27,152 bases of DNA from positions 1 through 27,152 of the forward strand of contig CAWHCT010000045.1 in the NCBI GenBank assembly GCA_963827785.1, given 5' to 3'. The notes under the pieces were generated by a model that saw only the letters and a program-made list of their open reading frames with translations, was not told where the DNA came from and did no database searches. This stretch comes from Site-B1 sp963827785 (lineage in GTDB: Bacteria > Bacteroidota > Bacteroidia > Flavobacteriales > Flavobacteriaceae). The position numbers and the translations under genes are program-made. Below are positions 8,078 through 17,392 of the stretch, piece by piece. Within the stretch, counting starts at the first letter, position 1. Every line of letters begins with the position of its first letter.

Positions 8078-8751
8078 ACTAAAGGTTCACCATTTAAATT
8101 CGTGGTTAAAACATCGCTCATATAATCAAAATAAGGCCTTATAGCTTTAAAAGCCGTGTCTATTTCATTTATAAATTCGGTGTCCAAAACTTCCTTATCA
8201 GTGAATTTTTTAACGAATATATACTGCTTCTTTTTAATGAGATCTATCGCAGGATGACCCTTGTCAAATCCTTTAGGAGCGGTTTTTACTTCATCACCAA
8301 CAAATTCTCCCCATATTTTTTTAAAGGATTTTTCCTTTATTATTGTGCGTATTTCCTCATCATCCATTTCAAACTCCTTTCTTATTCTTAAAAGATCGTC
8401 CTTGTTAGGTTCCCAAAATCCTGTGGCAATAAATGATTCATTGTTTGGTTGGATATGTAAATAATATCCCCCTCTCAAATTGGGTTTTGATCTGTGAAAC
8501 GATCCTCCAAAATGCGTTTTATAAGGAAGTTTGTTCTTAGAGAATCTTACGTCACGATAAATTCGAAACACTTTTAGTTTATCAATATCGTCATGAGATC
8601 TGAGGTTTATGAGAACATTCTCATAAAAACCTTTGACTTCAGCCTCAATCGATTTAAACTCGGTTTTGTGCTCATTGAACCAATCTCTATTATTGTTCTT
8701 TTCTAACTGCTTTAGAAAGGAAAAAGCTTCCTTTGGAATGGCATCGATCAT
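8074..8751 (-). CDS. DUF2461 (TIGR02453) family protein
   Basis: The 225-residue protein opens with the family block FLKQLEKNNNRDWFNEHK, followed by the VFRIYRDVRFSKNKLPYKTH segment and a GGYYLHIQP strand, all characteristic of DUF2461. Length matches the family. It is cytoplasmic with no membrane segment. The function of DUF2461 is not established. It starts 38 bp after the stop of the TruA-like gene and may be co-transcribed with it. The stop codon overlaps the convergent upstream gene end by 4 bp. Confidence 0.88.
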   Translation of the reverse strand: MIDAIPKEAFSFLKQLEKNNNRDWFNEHKTEFKSIEAEVKGFYENVLINLRSHDDIDKLKVFRIYRDVRFSKNKLPYKTHFGGSFHRSKPNLRGGYYLHIQPNNESFIATGFWEPNKDDLLRIRKEFEMDDEEIRTIIKEKSFKKIWGEFVGDEVKTAPKGFDKGHPAIDLIKKKQYIFVKKFTDKEVLDTEFINEIDTAFKAIRPYFDYMSDVLTTNLNGEPLV

Positions 8752-8789
8752 AATTAATTCATTTAGTTGAATTTACAAAAATTAGTACA

Positions 8790-9566
8790 TTATTCAAATT
8801 CAATTTTATTCAGGATCAGTCCGGAAGCTGGTGCAATATAATCCATGACCTCCGTACTTTCAGGAAGCAGGCTTTTCTCTATATAGTCCAAGGTTACCTC
8901 GCCTCTGCCCAATTTGATCAAACCACCCATGATCAATCTGATCTGATTTCGTAAAAATCCTTTGCCTCGAATTTTTAATAAATAAGTCTCTTCTGGGAAA
9001 AAATTGGCGGTAAAAATTTCATTTTCCACCAATTCGCACAGGGAGATCACTCTGTTGTAAGTGCCCTTGTCAGTTGGCTTATAACAATAGGTTTTAAAAT
9101 TATGTTTTCCTTGAAATAATTTGGCTCCTTTTTTCATGATCTCCATATCAAGTGGTTCCAGAATTGTAGTCAACAAAGGGGCGCAAAAAGGGTGGTTTTT
9201 GGTTCCTTGTGAAAATAAATATAAATATTCTTTGGTCTTTGAGTGCTGAATGATGTTAAAGTCGGAATCCACTTCTTTTATAGACAAAGCCCTGATATCT
9301 TGAGGGAGGTTTAAATTGAATTCAGCCATAAATAGTTCAAAATCTTTAATAGGTTCTTCAATGAATAGTTCAAATGCTGCTTCCTGAGCAGAAACCATGG
9401 CATCTGTTCTTCCTGCACCTAAGGTTTTAAATTTAGTCTCATTAAGTATAAATTTCAAAGTTCTGTCTATCATTAAATGCACAGTTTTAACATGAGGCTG
9501 TTTTTGCCATCCATGGAATCTGTACCCTAAAAACTGAATGGTTATGACATAATAATATCTTTCCAA
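8790..9566 (-). CDS. truA: TruA-family tRNA pseudouridine synthase
   Basis: The 258-residue protein has the TruA layout: N-terminal strand with FLGYRFHGWQKQP (12-24), the catalytic loop GAGRTDA with Asp55, and a C-terminal RGKGFLRNQIRLIMG block that corresponds to the FLYHMVRNIVG region of TruA. The family converts uridines at positions 38-40 of the tRNA anticodon arm to pseudouridine. After GRTDA the usual GVHA is MVSA here, and the spacing of later blocks differs from E. coli TruA, so this could be a second, divergent paralogue of the kind that flavobacteria often carry beside the canonical enzyme. The DUF2461 gene follows on the same strand. Confidence 0.8.
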   Translation of the reverse strand: MERYYYVITIQFLGYRFHGWQKQPHVKTVHLMIDRTLKFILNETKFKTLGAGRTDAMVSAQEAAFELFIEEPIKDFELFMAEFNLNLPQDIRALSIKEVDSDFNIIQHSKTKEYLYLFSQGTKNHPFCAPLLTTILEPLDMEIMKKGAKLFQGKHNFKTYCYKPTDKGTYNRVISLCELVENEIFTANFFPEETYLLKIRGKGFLRNQIRLIMGGLIKLGRGEVTLDYIEKSLLPESTEVMDYIAPASGLILNKIEFE

Positions 9567-9676
9567 CTTAAAAAATATGAATTAATTAATTTCAAGTAAC
9601 AAGTACGCTAATTTATACTTTATTACAAAATATTTGTAAATTGTATACTTATAAACTAACTAAACATTCAATAATT

Positions 9677-10111
9677 ATGACAAATTCTTCAACTAAACCC
9701 CCTGTTTGGTTTTGGGTAATTGGTGTTATCGCTTTATTATGGAACCTTATGGGTGTCAATGCTTATTTACAACAGGCTTATCAAACTGAAAGCTTTAAAG
9801 CTATGTATACACCCGAACAACTTGATTTGATAACCAACACGCCAGCCTGGGCCATTGGGGCTTTTGCAATTGCAGTGTTTGCAGGTGCGTTGGGTTGTAT
9901 TGCACTTTTATTAAGAAAAAGTTGGGCAAAGCCCTTGTTCCTGCTTTCACTAATTGGAATAGTGGTGCAGATGATCTATAATCTGTTTATAAGCAAGGCA
10001 ATGGAAGTTTACGGACCTGGTGCAGTAGTTATGCCAATTTTAGTAATGCTTGTAGGATTATTTTTAGTGTGGTATTCTAAAAGGTCCGTTGTTAAGGGAT
10101 GGATCGATTAA
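9677..10111 (+). CDS. Small membrane protein with four predicted helices, function unknown
   Basis: The chosen ATG at 9677 gives 144 residues beginning MTNSSTKPPVWFWV. An in-frame ATG at 9641 would add twelve residues, but it lies right beside a TATTTG-type -7 box near 9630 and so is probably at or before the transcription start. Four hydrophobic segments follow: about residues 10-32, 56-80, 85-105 and 112-132. The N-terminal segment is the proline/tryptophan-rich PVWFWVIGVIALLWNLMG. Its family is not one I can name with confidence. It is a single gene with a strong terminator. Confidence 0.75.
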   Translation: MTNSSTKPPVWFWVIGVIALLWNLMGVNAYLQQAYQTESFKAMYTPEQLDLITNTPAWAIGAFAIAVFAGALGCIALLLRKSWAKPLFLLSLIGIVVQMIYNLFISKAMEVYGPGAVVMPILVMLVGLFLVWYSKRSVVKGWID

Positions 10112-10134
10112 GAAAAGGCCTTATAAATAATAGA

Positions 10135-10167
10135 AAGGCATCAGAAATCATCTGATGCCTTAGTTTT
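10135..10167 (+). terminator. Rho-independent terminator
   Basis: AAGGCATCAGA (10135-10145) pairs exactly with TCTGATGCCTT (10151-10161) over a 5-nt loop, followed by AGTTTT. It ends the four-helix membrane protein gene. Confidence 0.8.
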
Positions 10168-10242
10168 AAAAATTGTAGTTTATTAGTTCAAAATTATATT
10201 ACAATTTTCATAACTTTAGTATATAATAACTAACCTTTTTAA

Positions 10243-11160
10243 ATGAAAAACTTTTTACTTGCATTTTTTGTTTTTCTTATCTATTCAATTTTCGGAATGT
10301 GGTATCATGCATGTGTGATAAAGGAATTATGTGATGATGTAAACGAAAATACTGAACAAAATGTAGTTGTTGATCAAAATAAGGACCCCCAGACAAAAAA
10401 TAATGAACCAATTACTGAACCCGTCAAAACTGAACCTTCTTTTGTATACAAAAATGGTGATCTTGTGTTCAATTTTCCCAGAAATTTGAGTTTAAAATCT
10501 CAAAGTGATGAAGTTATTTTTCCCGAAGGCTCAGAATCATTTAAAAAATCCATTTTTACTTTTTTAAATAAGCAACAGACTTTAGAGTTAGTCATTACTG
10601 GTTTATATAACGATGAAGAGTCCAAATCCAATAATCCATTAGGAATAAAAAGAGCCGATTTTGTAAAAGATCTGTTAGTTGAATATGGAATAAATGCCAA
10701 CCGAATCACCACAGAAAGTAAAGAATCCGGATTTAACTTCAATGCGAATGGAATTTATGAAGGAGGTATTCTTTTCGGTTTTATCGACATTTCTGCGGAA
10801 AGACGGAAAGCTATTGAAAGTGGTATTGAGAATAAAACATTATACTCTGGATTTGGTTCAAAAGAATTCAGTGCAGATAATACATTGCAGGCCTATGCTT
10901 TGGAATTAAAGAATTATCTGGATAAATATCCAAACAAAAAAGCTAGTATTATTGGACATACAGATAGCGTTGGAGATCTTGAAGCTAATGATTGGTATGG
11001 GATGGAACGCGCAAAGAATGTGAAGCAGTATTTGGAAAGTCTGGGTATTGAAAGTGCTAGGCTAATTGCCACTTCTAAGGGAGAAACTGAACCTATTGAA
11101 AGTAATGCGACCCTTGAAGGACGAAGGAAAAACAGAAGAATAGAAATTAAAATAAACTAA
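10243..11160 (+). CDS. OmpA-family protein with an N-terminal membrane anchor
   Basis: The 305-residue protein has one N-terminal hydrophobic segment (3-19), a low-complexity polar linker (about 30-65), a degenerate OmpA-like module (about 88-160) and a typical C-terminal OmpA peptidoglycan-binding domain (about 195-305). The C-terminal domain shows GHTDSVGD with Asp241, and Arg256 in MERAKNV, the two residues that hold diaminopimelate in OmpA-like domains. The first module keeps the later arginine (KRADFV) but lacks the GHTD aspartate, so it probably does not bind. The protein likely tethers an envelope complex to peptidoglycan. The HhH gene starts 21 nt downstream and is very likely in the same transcript. 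Confidence 0.85.
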   Translation: MKNFLLAFFVFLIYSIFGMWYHACVIKELCDDVNENTEQNVVVDQNKDPQTKNNEPITEPVKTEPSFVYKNGDLVFNFPRNLSLKSQSDEVIFPEGSESFKKSIFTFLNKQQTLELVITGLYNDEESKSNNPLGIKRADFVKDLLVEYGINANRITTESKESGFNFNANGIYEGGILFGFIDISAERRKAIESGIENKTLYSGFGSKEFSADNTLQAYALELKNYLDKYPNKKASIIGHTDSVGDLEANDWYGMERAKNVKQYLESLGIESARLIATSKGETEPIESNATLEGRRKNRRIEIKIN

Positions 11161-11181
11161 TAAAAAAACAGCTGTAAGATC

Positions 11182-11715
11182 ATGTTTGAAAATTTAAACC
11201 CTTTGGATAAGTGGACCGCCTGGATAGAAATCTTTCTGCTTTTATTCGGTGCTTTTTTAATCGGATATTTCTTTGCCAGAGCCTATTTTAAAAGAAAATT
11301 TCAAAATGACCTTATCGATTATGAAGAAGAAGTAAAAAAATATAAGGAACTGAGTTTAGAGCATGCTAATTCTACTTATTCAAGTGGAATAAAAGCAGTA
11401 AAGACAAGAGATAGAAAGGGCGAACTGGCTAAACCATTAGAGGAAGAATTAAGGCCTGAATTCGATCTAAGTCCAAAAACAAATATAGAAGGATTAGCCT
11501 CAGCTACAAAAGAAGATAAAGACGATCTTACGCTTATTAGTGGTATTGGGCCATTTATACAAAAAAAATTAAATGGTATTGGTATTTATAGCTTTTCTCA
11601 GATAAGCAAGTTTTCAGCTGAAGATATTGAAAATATTACGGAATCAATTAAGTTTTTTCCAGGTAGAATAGAACGCGATAATTGGGTTGGGCAAGCCAAA
11701 AAACTTATGAAATAA
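11182..11715 (+). CDS. Membrane-anchored protein with a C-terminal helix-hairpin-helix domain
   Basis: The 177-residue product has one transmembrane segment (about 14-33), a coiled-coil-prone charged stretch (about 40-65), a variable linker and a C-terminal HhH-type domain (about 112-177) with LISGIGPFIQKKLNGIGI, then FPGRIERDNWVGQAKKL. This pattern matches the predicted 5' DNA nuclease/flap endonuclease-1-like HhH domain seen in many membrane-linked bacterial proteins. The domain usually binds nucleic acid or protein; no nuclease residues are visible, so nuclease activity is not claimed. It shares a transcript with the OmpA-family gene. Confidence 0.82.
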   Translation: MFENLNPLDKWTAWIEIFLLLFGAFLIGYFFARAYFKRKFQNDLIDYEEEVKKYKELSLEHANSTYSSGIKAVKTRDRKGELAKPLEEELRPEFDLSPKTNIEGLASATKEDKDDLTLISGIGPFIQKKLNGIGIYSFSQISKFSAEDIENITESIKFFPGRIERDNWVGQAKKLMK

Positions 11716-11730
11716 GGGAAAATTAATCAT

Positions 11731-11767
11731 AAAAAAAAGCATCAACTAAATATTGATGCCTTTTTTT
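11731..11767. terminator. Bidirectional terminator between convergent genes
   Basis: GCATCAA (11739-11745) pairs with TTGATGC (11753-11759) over a 7-nt loop. Eight A residues precede it and seven T residues follow it, so it can end transcription of the HhH gene on the plus strand and of the prohibitin gene on the minus strand. Confidence 0.8.
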
Positions 11768-11784
11768 ATGATTTTCTATACTGA

Positions 11785-12597
11785 TTAATTGCCCAGTATT
11801 ATTGGCATTCCGGAATCTCCGGCTCCAATTATAACAACTTTACTATTTGGCGACTCAGCTAATTTTGTAGTTGCTTCTATCCCCTTATCCTGTAAGATCT
11901 TATCTGTTAAAGAAGCGCTTAATATTCTGTTCGCGTCTGCCTTCCCCTGTGCTTCAATAATTACTTTTTCAGCTTCTTTGGCTGCTGTAACAAGTCTGAA
12001 TTCGTATTCAAGTGACTCCTGCTCTTGCTTTAATTTGCGTTCTATGGCATCTTTGATAGTATTCGGTAGAGTTACATCACGCACTAAGACTTCATTAAGC
12101 TGAACATATTGATTTTCTAAAATCTTTTTAGTTTCTTCATAAATCTCATCTTGAATTGCATCACGTTTACTTGAATATAATTGTTCGGGAGTATACCTTC
12201 CTACTACACTTCTGGCCGCACTGCGAATAGATGGCATGATTACACGTTGTAAATAATTTTGACCTAGAGACTGATGTAAATTACCTAAGTCCTTATAAAC
12301 GGGTTCATACCATGCCGAGGCATCAATTTGAATTTCTAATCCATTAGACGATAATACTTTCATTTTTTCAAACAGCTCTTGTTGACGTACTTCATAAACA
12401 TAAACCTTATTCCAAGGTGCTACAATATGAAAACCTTCTCCCATTGGTGGCTCATCAATGACAACACCTTCTCCGAAAGTCCTAAACAATACTCCGGCTT
12501 CTCCTGAGTCAATGGTTACTGCTGATTTTGACAATACTATTACAAAAACAATAATGCCAATTATTAAGGGTAATGCAATTTTTGGTAATTTTTCCAT
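11785..12597 (-). CDS. Prohibitin-family (SPFH) membrane protein
   Basis: The 270-residue protein has an N-terminal membrane anchor (about 6-24), an SPFH/PHB domain (about 28-200) with GEAGVLFRTFGEG and GFHIVAPWNKVYVYEVR, and a long charged coiled-coil helix (about 175-230) with KAEKVIIEAQGKADANRILS-like repeats. Length and layout match prohibitin homologues, which form large membrane rings that shape membrane domains or hold proteases such as FtsH. Here the gene starts 10 nt after the VWA gene stop, so it is the last gene of a fabG-VWA-prohibitin unit that ends at the bidirectional terminator. Confidence 0.92.
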   Translation of the reverse strand: MEKLPKIALPLIIGIIVFVIVLSKSAVTIDSGEAGVLFRTFGEGVVIDEPPMGEGFHIVAPWNKVYVYEVRQQELFEKMKVLSSNGLEIQIDASAWYEPVYKDLGNLHQSLGQNYLQRVIMPSIRSAARSVVGRYTPEQLYSSKRDAIQDEIYEETKKILENQYVQLNEVLVRDVTLPNTIKDAIERKLKQEQESLEYEFRLVTAAKEAEKVIIEAQGKADANRILSASLTDKILQDKGIEATTKLAESPNSKVVIIGAGDSGMPIILGN

Positions 12598-12607
12598 AAT
12601 TTTTCTT

Positions 12608-14639
12608 TTAAATTAATCCGTTATATTTCCTTAAAAACCACTCTATTGCCAAACTTAGAATTATCAAAAAGAGTAGTATTTTAAAATCAATCAAAGGTAC
12701 TGTATTTTTATTACTTTTTTGTATTGTTATATATCGATCATCCTCCAGCAAATCTGAAAACAATTTATCGGTATTCTTAATAAAATAACTATTCCCTTCT
12801 GTATTAGCAGCAATGCGTTTAAGTTTTGTTGCATTGGCATTCAAAAATTGCTGCTCTACATTATAATCCAATATCTTAAGTTTTCCCGACCGACTTAAAG
12901 GCTCATCGCTAACCTTGACCACAAAAGAATAGTTTGATGCAGGCAAGTTATTTAAACTAACCTGATATTTGTTCTTGTCAAAAACGAATGGTAATGTTTT
13001 GATACTTCCCGTATTTTCATCCTTGATCTCTATCACTACATTTCCTTGTTGATTCAATTCATAATTCTTGTTAAAATATTGTGCAGAAATTAAGATATCG
13101 TCATTCCCGTAATAAAATGATTCATAGGCAACTGTAAGCCTGGACTTTTGATTATTGGATGCCAGATATAAAACAATCTTTGCTATGAAATTATCAAACC
13201 CCGCAAATGATTTCTCATTAATAAAACTTTGAGCTCTCCATCTCCAGAGGCCTTCCCCAAACAATGCAGCTTCCCTTCTATTGCCATACTCCAAAATGGA
13301 TAAAAGAGGCTGATCTGTGACTAAGCCATTAACTGCTTTAAACAGTATTGATTCTGACCTCGTCTTAAACTCTACTGGTTCAAAAAAGGATGTTAATGGA
13401 GGAAAAGATTGGAAATCCATATCATTAACTATAAATGTATTGAAATTCTCATTCAATAATGGCTGATAGTCCTCAGTAAGATTTGAAACTTTTTTATAAT
13501 AATTCTTTTGAATTGAATTTAAAAATGACCAGTCTGTTTTAGATCCCGTCACTATGAAGATATTTTTATTGAGTTCATTCAATTCGTCATAAACGGATTT
13601 AAATGAATTGTTAGGCTGATATAGTATAATTAATTGAAAATCATTGATTTTATTTTTTGTTTCATATGGTTTTAAAATACTAACTGTTCTCTGTTCATTA
13701 CTTTCAATACTCTTTTTAATAGCACCAAGATCCGGATGAATAATGTCGCTTATTAATGCTATTTTTGATTTTTGATCTATGACTTCTACTCCAAAATCTT
13801 TGAAATTATTAATCTTGTTCTTTTCACTTTCCAAAGGGACTATTGCGGCACTGTACCTTATTACTCCAGCTGGGTTTGCAGCAAGTGTGAAATTGATAAT
13901 TTGTGAATTTTCTAATTTTGATAAAGAAATGGATTTTCTATAAACTGTCTGGTTACCCTTTTTAACTATGAAATCGGTTTTTACAGATTCATTGCCATTA
14001 TAATTTATTATAGCTTCAACCGGGAATTGATTCTTTAAATATGCATATCTGTTAACATTTATTTGTTCGATTTTTAAATCTGAATAAGTAATAGTATCAC
14101 CTAAAATAATTGAATAGACAGGCTGATCATATTCGTCGGGCAGTAAACTCATAATCATAACCATAAGTCTGATTCCCATCTGACACCAGTAATGTTGGGG
14201 AAACCGAGTTTTTGTAAATCTGATCTAAATCTGAGAAAACACCGGATAAGTTTGTCCTTCGATCATCAAATTCTATTGTGTCCAGATTTCTTAGCTCGGT
14301 TCCAAAGGAAAAATAATCAATGTTGAATTTATTGTTTAACTCTTTATTGCCTTTTATAACTTGAATCAAATTTTTGACATTATCGTCCTGCTCCAAAAAT
14401 TTTATTGAGCTTGAATTGTCAATAGCAAGAACTAAGTTTGGTTTCTCATTATAATATTTTATTTTTTCAAACTTTGGATTAATAAGAAGTAGAAGTATAG
14501 AAAAATAAGTAACAAATCTTAAAAAGATAAACAAGGCATTTAGTTTATTGAATTTTGATCGGTAAGCATATTGAAAAAGCGCTAATAATAGCGCTATGAT
14601 CCCGGATAATACAATAAATAAAATGGTTTGTACTAACAT
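12608..14639 (-). CDS. VWA-domain membrane protein, frameshifted as read
   Basis: Two overlapping frames make one gene. The first (14639 to 14127) encodes two membrane segments and the start of a von Willebrand A domain with the metal-site motif DNSSS near residue 75 and the strand TLLVSDGNQTYG. The second (from about 14140 to 12608) continues with PVYSIILGDT, long beta-rich domains and a C-terminal membrane segment. One extra C in the CCC run at 14138-14140 explains the break: removing it reads FTADEYDQPVYSIILGDT without interruption and yields about 676 residues. It probably is an inner-membrane protein with a large periplasmic part; function unknown. It begins 3 nt after the fabG stop. A naturally split or decayed gene is possible but less likely. 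Confidence 0.75.
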
Positions 14640-14642
14640 TGA

Positions 14643-15389
14643 TTAAGTTAACATTCCTCCATCAACATTTATTGTTTGACCTGTTACATAAGCAGAAAGA
14701 TCACTTGCCAAAAATACGCACACATTGGCTACGTCTTCCGGTGTTCCTCCTCTTTTTAAAGGTATTGCAGATCTCCAGGTATTAACGGTTGCTTCATCCA
14801 GTTTTGCGGTCATTTCAGTTTCAATGAATCCAGGTGCAATTGCATTACATCTAATATTTCTCGATCCTAATTCTAAGGCCACTGATTTTGAAAATCCGAT
14901 TATACCGGCTTTAGAGGCAGCATAATTAGTTTGACCGGCATTTCCTTTGACTCCCACTACTGAGCTCATATTAATGATAGATCCTTTTCTTTGTTTAAGC
15001 ATTGTTCGTTGAACAGCTTTCGTCATATTAAAAACAGATTTAAGATTGACTTCTATTACAGTATCAAAATCTTCTTCACTAATTCTCATTAATAAATTAT
15101 CCTTTGTAATTCCTGCATTGTTGACCAGTATATCAATTGTTCCAAACTCTTTAAAAACATCTTCAGCTAGTTTTTGAGCCTCATCAAAACTGGCTGCATT
15201 GCTTTTATAACCTTTAGCCTTAATTCCCAAAGTATTTAATTCTTTTTCAAGCTCTTTTGCTGCATCTACCGAAGAACTATATGTAAAAGCCACATTTGCA
15301 CCATTCTCTGCAAACACTTTAGCTATTCCTCTGCCAATACCTCTGCTGGCTCCTGTAATTATTGCTGTTTTTCCTTCTAATAATTTCAT
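14643..15389 (-). CDS. fabG: 3-oxoacyl-[acyl-carrier-protein] reductase FabG
   Basis: The 248-residue short-chain dehydrogenase has the NADPH-binding TGASRGIG motif (12-19), the NNAGIT motif, and the catalytic Ser with YAASK (Tyr and Lys four apart) typical of FabG. It reduces 3-ketoacyl-ACP to 3-hydroxyacyl-ACP in fatty acid synthesis, the same type of product that lipid A enzymes use. The start at 15389 (MKLLEGKTAIITG) is chosen because the upstream in-frame extension to 15458 reads into an untranslated leader and the upstream terminator. It leads an operon with the VWA and prohibitin genes. Confidence 0.95.
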   Translation of the reverse strand: MKLLEGKTAIITGASRGIGRGIAKVFAENGANVAFTYSSSVDAAKELEKELNTLGIKAKGYKSNAASFDEAQKLAEDVFKEFGTIDILVNNAGITKDNLLMRISEEDFDTVIEVNLKSVFNMTKAVQRTMLKQRKGSIINMSSVVGVKGNAGQTNYAASKAGIIGFSKSVALELGSRNIRCNAIAPGFIETEMTAKLDEATVNTWRSAIPLKRGGTPEDVANVCVFLASDLSAYVTGQTINVDGGMLT

Positions 15390-15445
15390 TTTTATAAATT
15401 GATATTTGTATTTGTAAATATAATAATAACAAAACAGAGGCTCAT

Positions 15446-15475
15446 AAAAAAACCTCACAAATATTGTGAGGTTTT
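15446..15475 (-). terminator. Terminator after sucD
   Basis: On the minus strand AAAACCTCACA (15475-15465) pairs exactly with TGTGAGGTTTT (15459-15449) over a 5-nt loop and continues into more T residues to 15446. It lies 20 bp past the sucD stop and separates sucD from fabG. Confidence 0.82.
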
Positions 15476-15495
15476 AAATTGATATCATAGTTAAT

Positions 15496-16368
15496 TTATT
15501 TCAAGACTTCAGCCACTTTCTTGCCAATTTCTGCAGGAGAATCCACAACATGTATTCCACATTCTCTCATAATTTGTTTTTTCGCCTGGGCTGTATCATC
15601 ACTTCCACCAACAATTGCTCCTGCGTGACCCATTGTTCTTCCTGCTGGTGCAGTTTCACCGGCAATAAAACCTACTATTGGTTTTTTACTTCCACTAGCT
15701 TTATACCACTTTGCAGCATCAGCTTCTAATTGGCCTCCAATTTCACCAATCATGACAACACATTCGGTTTCTGGATCATTAATCAATAATTCAACAGCTT
15801 CTTTTGTGGTTGTTCCAATTATTGGATCTCCACCAATACCAATTGCTGTTGTAATTCCTAAACCTTGTTTTACAACTTGATCTGCAGCTTCATAAGTCAA
15901 GGTTCCTGATTTGGAAACAATCCCTACTTTACCTTTTTTAAAGACAAAACCTGGCATAATACCTACTTTAGCTTCTCCAGGTGTAATCACTCCTGGACAG
16001 TTTGGTCCAACTAATCGGCAATCCTTATTTTTAATATAATTATAGGTTTTGATCATATCAGCTACAGGAATTCCTTCAGTAATCGTAATAATGACTTTAA
16101 TACCCGCATCAGCAGCTTCCATTATCGCATCTGCAGCAAAGGCAGGTGGTACAAAAATAATGGATGTATCGGCCCCAACTTGTTTAACAGCGTCTTCAAC
16201 TGTATTGAAAACCGGTTTGTCTAAATGAGTCTGACCACCTTTTCCGGGCGTAACACCACCAACAACATTAGTGCCGTATTCAATCATTTGACCTGCATGA
16301 AAAGTACCTTCACTTCCAGTGAAACCCTGAACTATAATTTTGGAATTTTTATTTACTAAAACACTCAT
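15496..16368 (-). CDS. sucD: Succinyl-CoA synthetase (ADP-forming) alpha subunit
   Basis: The 290-residue protein is full length and intact. It has the CoA-binding N-terminal block QGFTGSEGTFHAGQMIEYGT (14-33), the GGVTPGKGG motif, the GPNCPGVITPGE loop and the phosphorylated histidine His248 in GHAGAIVGG. With the beta subunit SucC, which is not in this window, it makes succinate and ATP (or GTP) from succinyl-CoA in the citric acid cycle. A separate promoter box upstream and terminator downstream suggest it can be expressed on its own even though it follows the lpx-efp run on the same strand. Confidence 0.97.
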   Translation of the reverse strand: MSVLVNKNSKIIVQGFTGSEGTFHAGQMIEYGTNVVGGVTPGKGGQTHLDKPVFNTVEDAVKQVGADTSIIFVPPAFAADAIMEAADAGIKVIITITEGIPVADMIKTYNYIKNKDCRLVGPNCPGVITPGEAKVGIMPGFVFKKGKVGIVSKSGTLTYEAADQVVKQGLGITTAIGIGGDPIIGTTTKEAVELLINDPETECVVMIGEIGGQLEADAAKWYKASGSKKPIVGFIAGETAPAGRTMGHAGAIVGGSDDTAQAKKQIMRECGIHVVDSPAEIGKKVAEVLK

Positions 16369-16401
16369 TTGTGAAATTTTTCTATTTAATTCAATACATC
16401 A

Positions 16402-16409
16402 CAAAAGTA
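16402..16409 (-). promoter_or_regulatory. Candidate Bacteroidota promoter (-7 box) for sucD
   Basis: Read on the minus strand, TACTTTTG matches TAnnTTTG. It is placed 34 bp before the sucD ATG and 35 bp after the stop of the upstream lpxD-like gene. A good -33 TTTG is not visible. Confidence 0.35.
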
Positions 16410-16443
16410 ATTTTTTGACTGTATTTATTATAGGTTTTACTCG

Positions 16444-17385
16444 TTATTTTTTTTCTTTTAGCAGTTCCAGTAATTTTGGTAATTGTCGAATAGCCGCTAA
16501 CTCCTTTAATTTTTCTCTTGATTCAACAGCAGGAGTACCCCAATAGGTCTTATTCCCTTCAAGGGATTTACTTATACCTGATTGTGCCATAATAATGGCT
16601 TTAGTGCCAATAGTTATACCACTTGTACATCCAACCTGTCCCCAAATGGTTACTTCATCTTCTATAATTACACATCCTGCAATACCGGTTTGTGAAGCGA
16701 TTAAGGCATTTTTTACCAATGACTGTATCATGTCCAATTTGGATCTGATTGTCTAATTTCGTGCCTTCACCAATTGTTGTATCTCCTGTTACTCCTTTAT
16801 CAATGGTACAAAGAGCTCCAATATCAACATGGTCTTCTATTACCACTCTCCCACCAGACTTTAATTGATCATAGCCTTCTGGTCTATTTTTATAATAAAA
16901 TGCACTTGCTCCTAAAACAGTACCTGCATGAATTGTCAACGTTATTACCAATAATGGTATCATCATAAATACTGACATTACTATGAATAATACAGTTATT
17001 CCCAATAACAACATTATTACCAATAAAACAATTTGGTTGAATAATCGTATTTGTTCCTATTCGAGCAGACTTTGAAATCGCGTTAATTGCCGGTTGAAAA
17101 GGTTTAAAGTGGTTTGTGAGTTTGTTAAAATCCCTAAATGGATCATCACTGATCAATAGTGCTTTACCTTCAGGACAATCAACTTCTTTATTAATTAAAA
17201 TGGTAGTTGCTTTTGACTTTAATGCCTTGTCATAATATTTAGGATGATCGACAAAAACGATATCACCTTTTTCCACGACGTGAATTTCATTCATTCCCAA
17301 AACCGTAAAATCACCTTCGCCAACAAATTTGCATCCAATTAATTCCGCAATTTGTTTTAATGTATAAAGGTTTAGGAAATTTCAC
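16444..17385 (-). CDS. LpxD-like acyltransferase (second copy), three frameshifts as read
   Basis: Three short overlapping frames form one left-handed beta-helix acyltransferase. Repair needs the removal of one A·T pair in 17366-17368, one base at 16937 and one A·T pair in 16709-16714; each extra base is next to the exact point where the reading jumps. The repaired product starts at GTG 17385 (KFPKPYTLKQIAELIG), 7 nt after the efp stop, and has about 312 residues with hexapeptide repeats, the LDNQIQIGHD motif holding the LpxD-type catalytic His, and a QTGIAG/GQVG tail. By family it would add an acyl chain to a UDP-sugar, as LpxD does in lipid A synthesis; a different acceptor is possible since a full LpxD is encoded 3 kb upstream. 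This paralogue next to efp and sucD is a familiar arrangement in Bacteroidota. Confidence 0.8.
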
Positions 17386-17392
17386 AGATAAA

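Noticed and set aside
14127..14145. Programmed frameshift in the VWA gene, given CGA codons before ATA TGA
   Set aside because: An extra C in a CCC run fully explains the break, many similar one-base breaks lie nearby, and no slippery heptamer or stimulating structure is clear.
16444..17385. A set of three separate small hexapeptide-repeat proteins
   Set aside because: The frames overlap head to tail and repair into one LpxD-like protein of normal length, with one surplus base at each junction.
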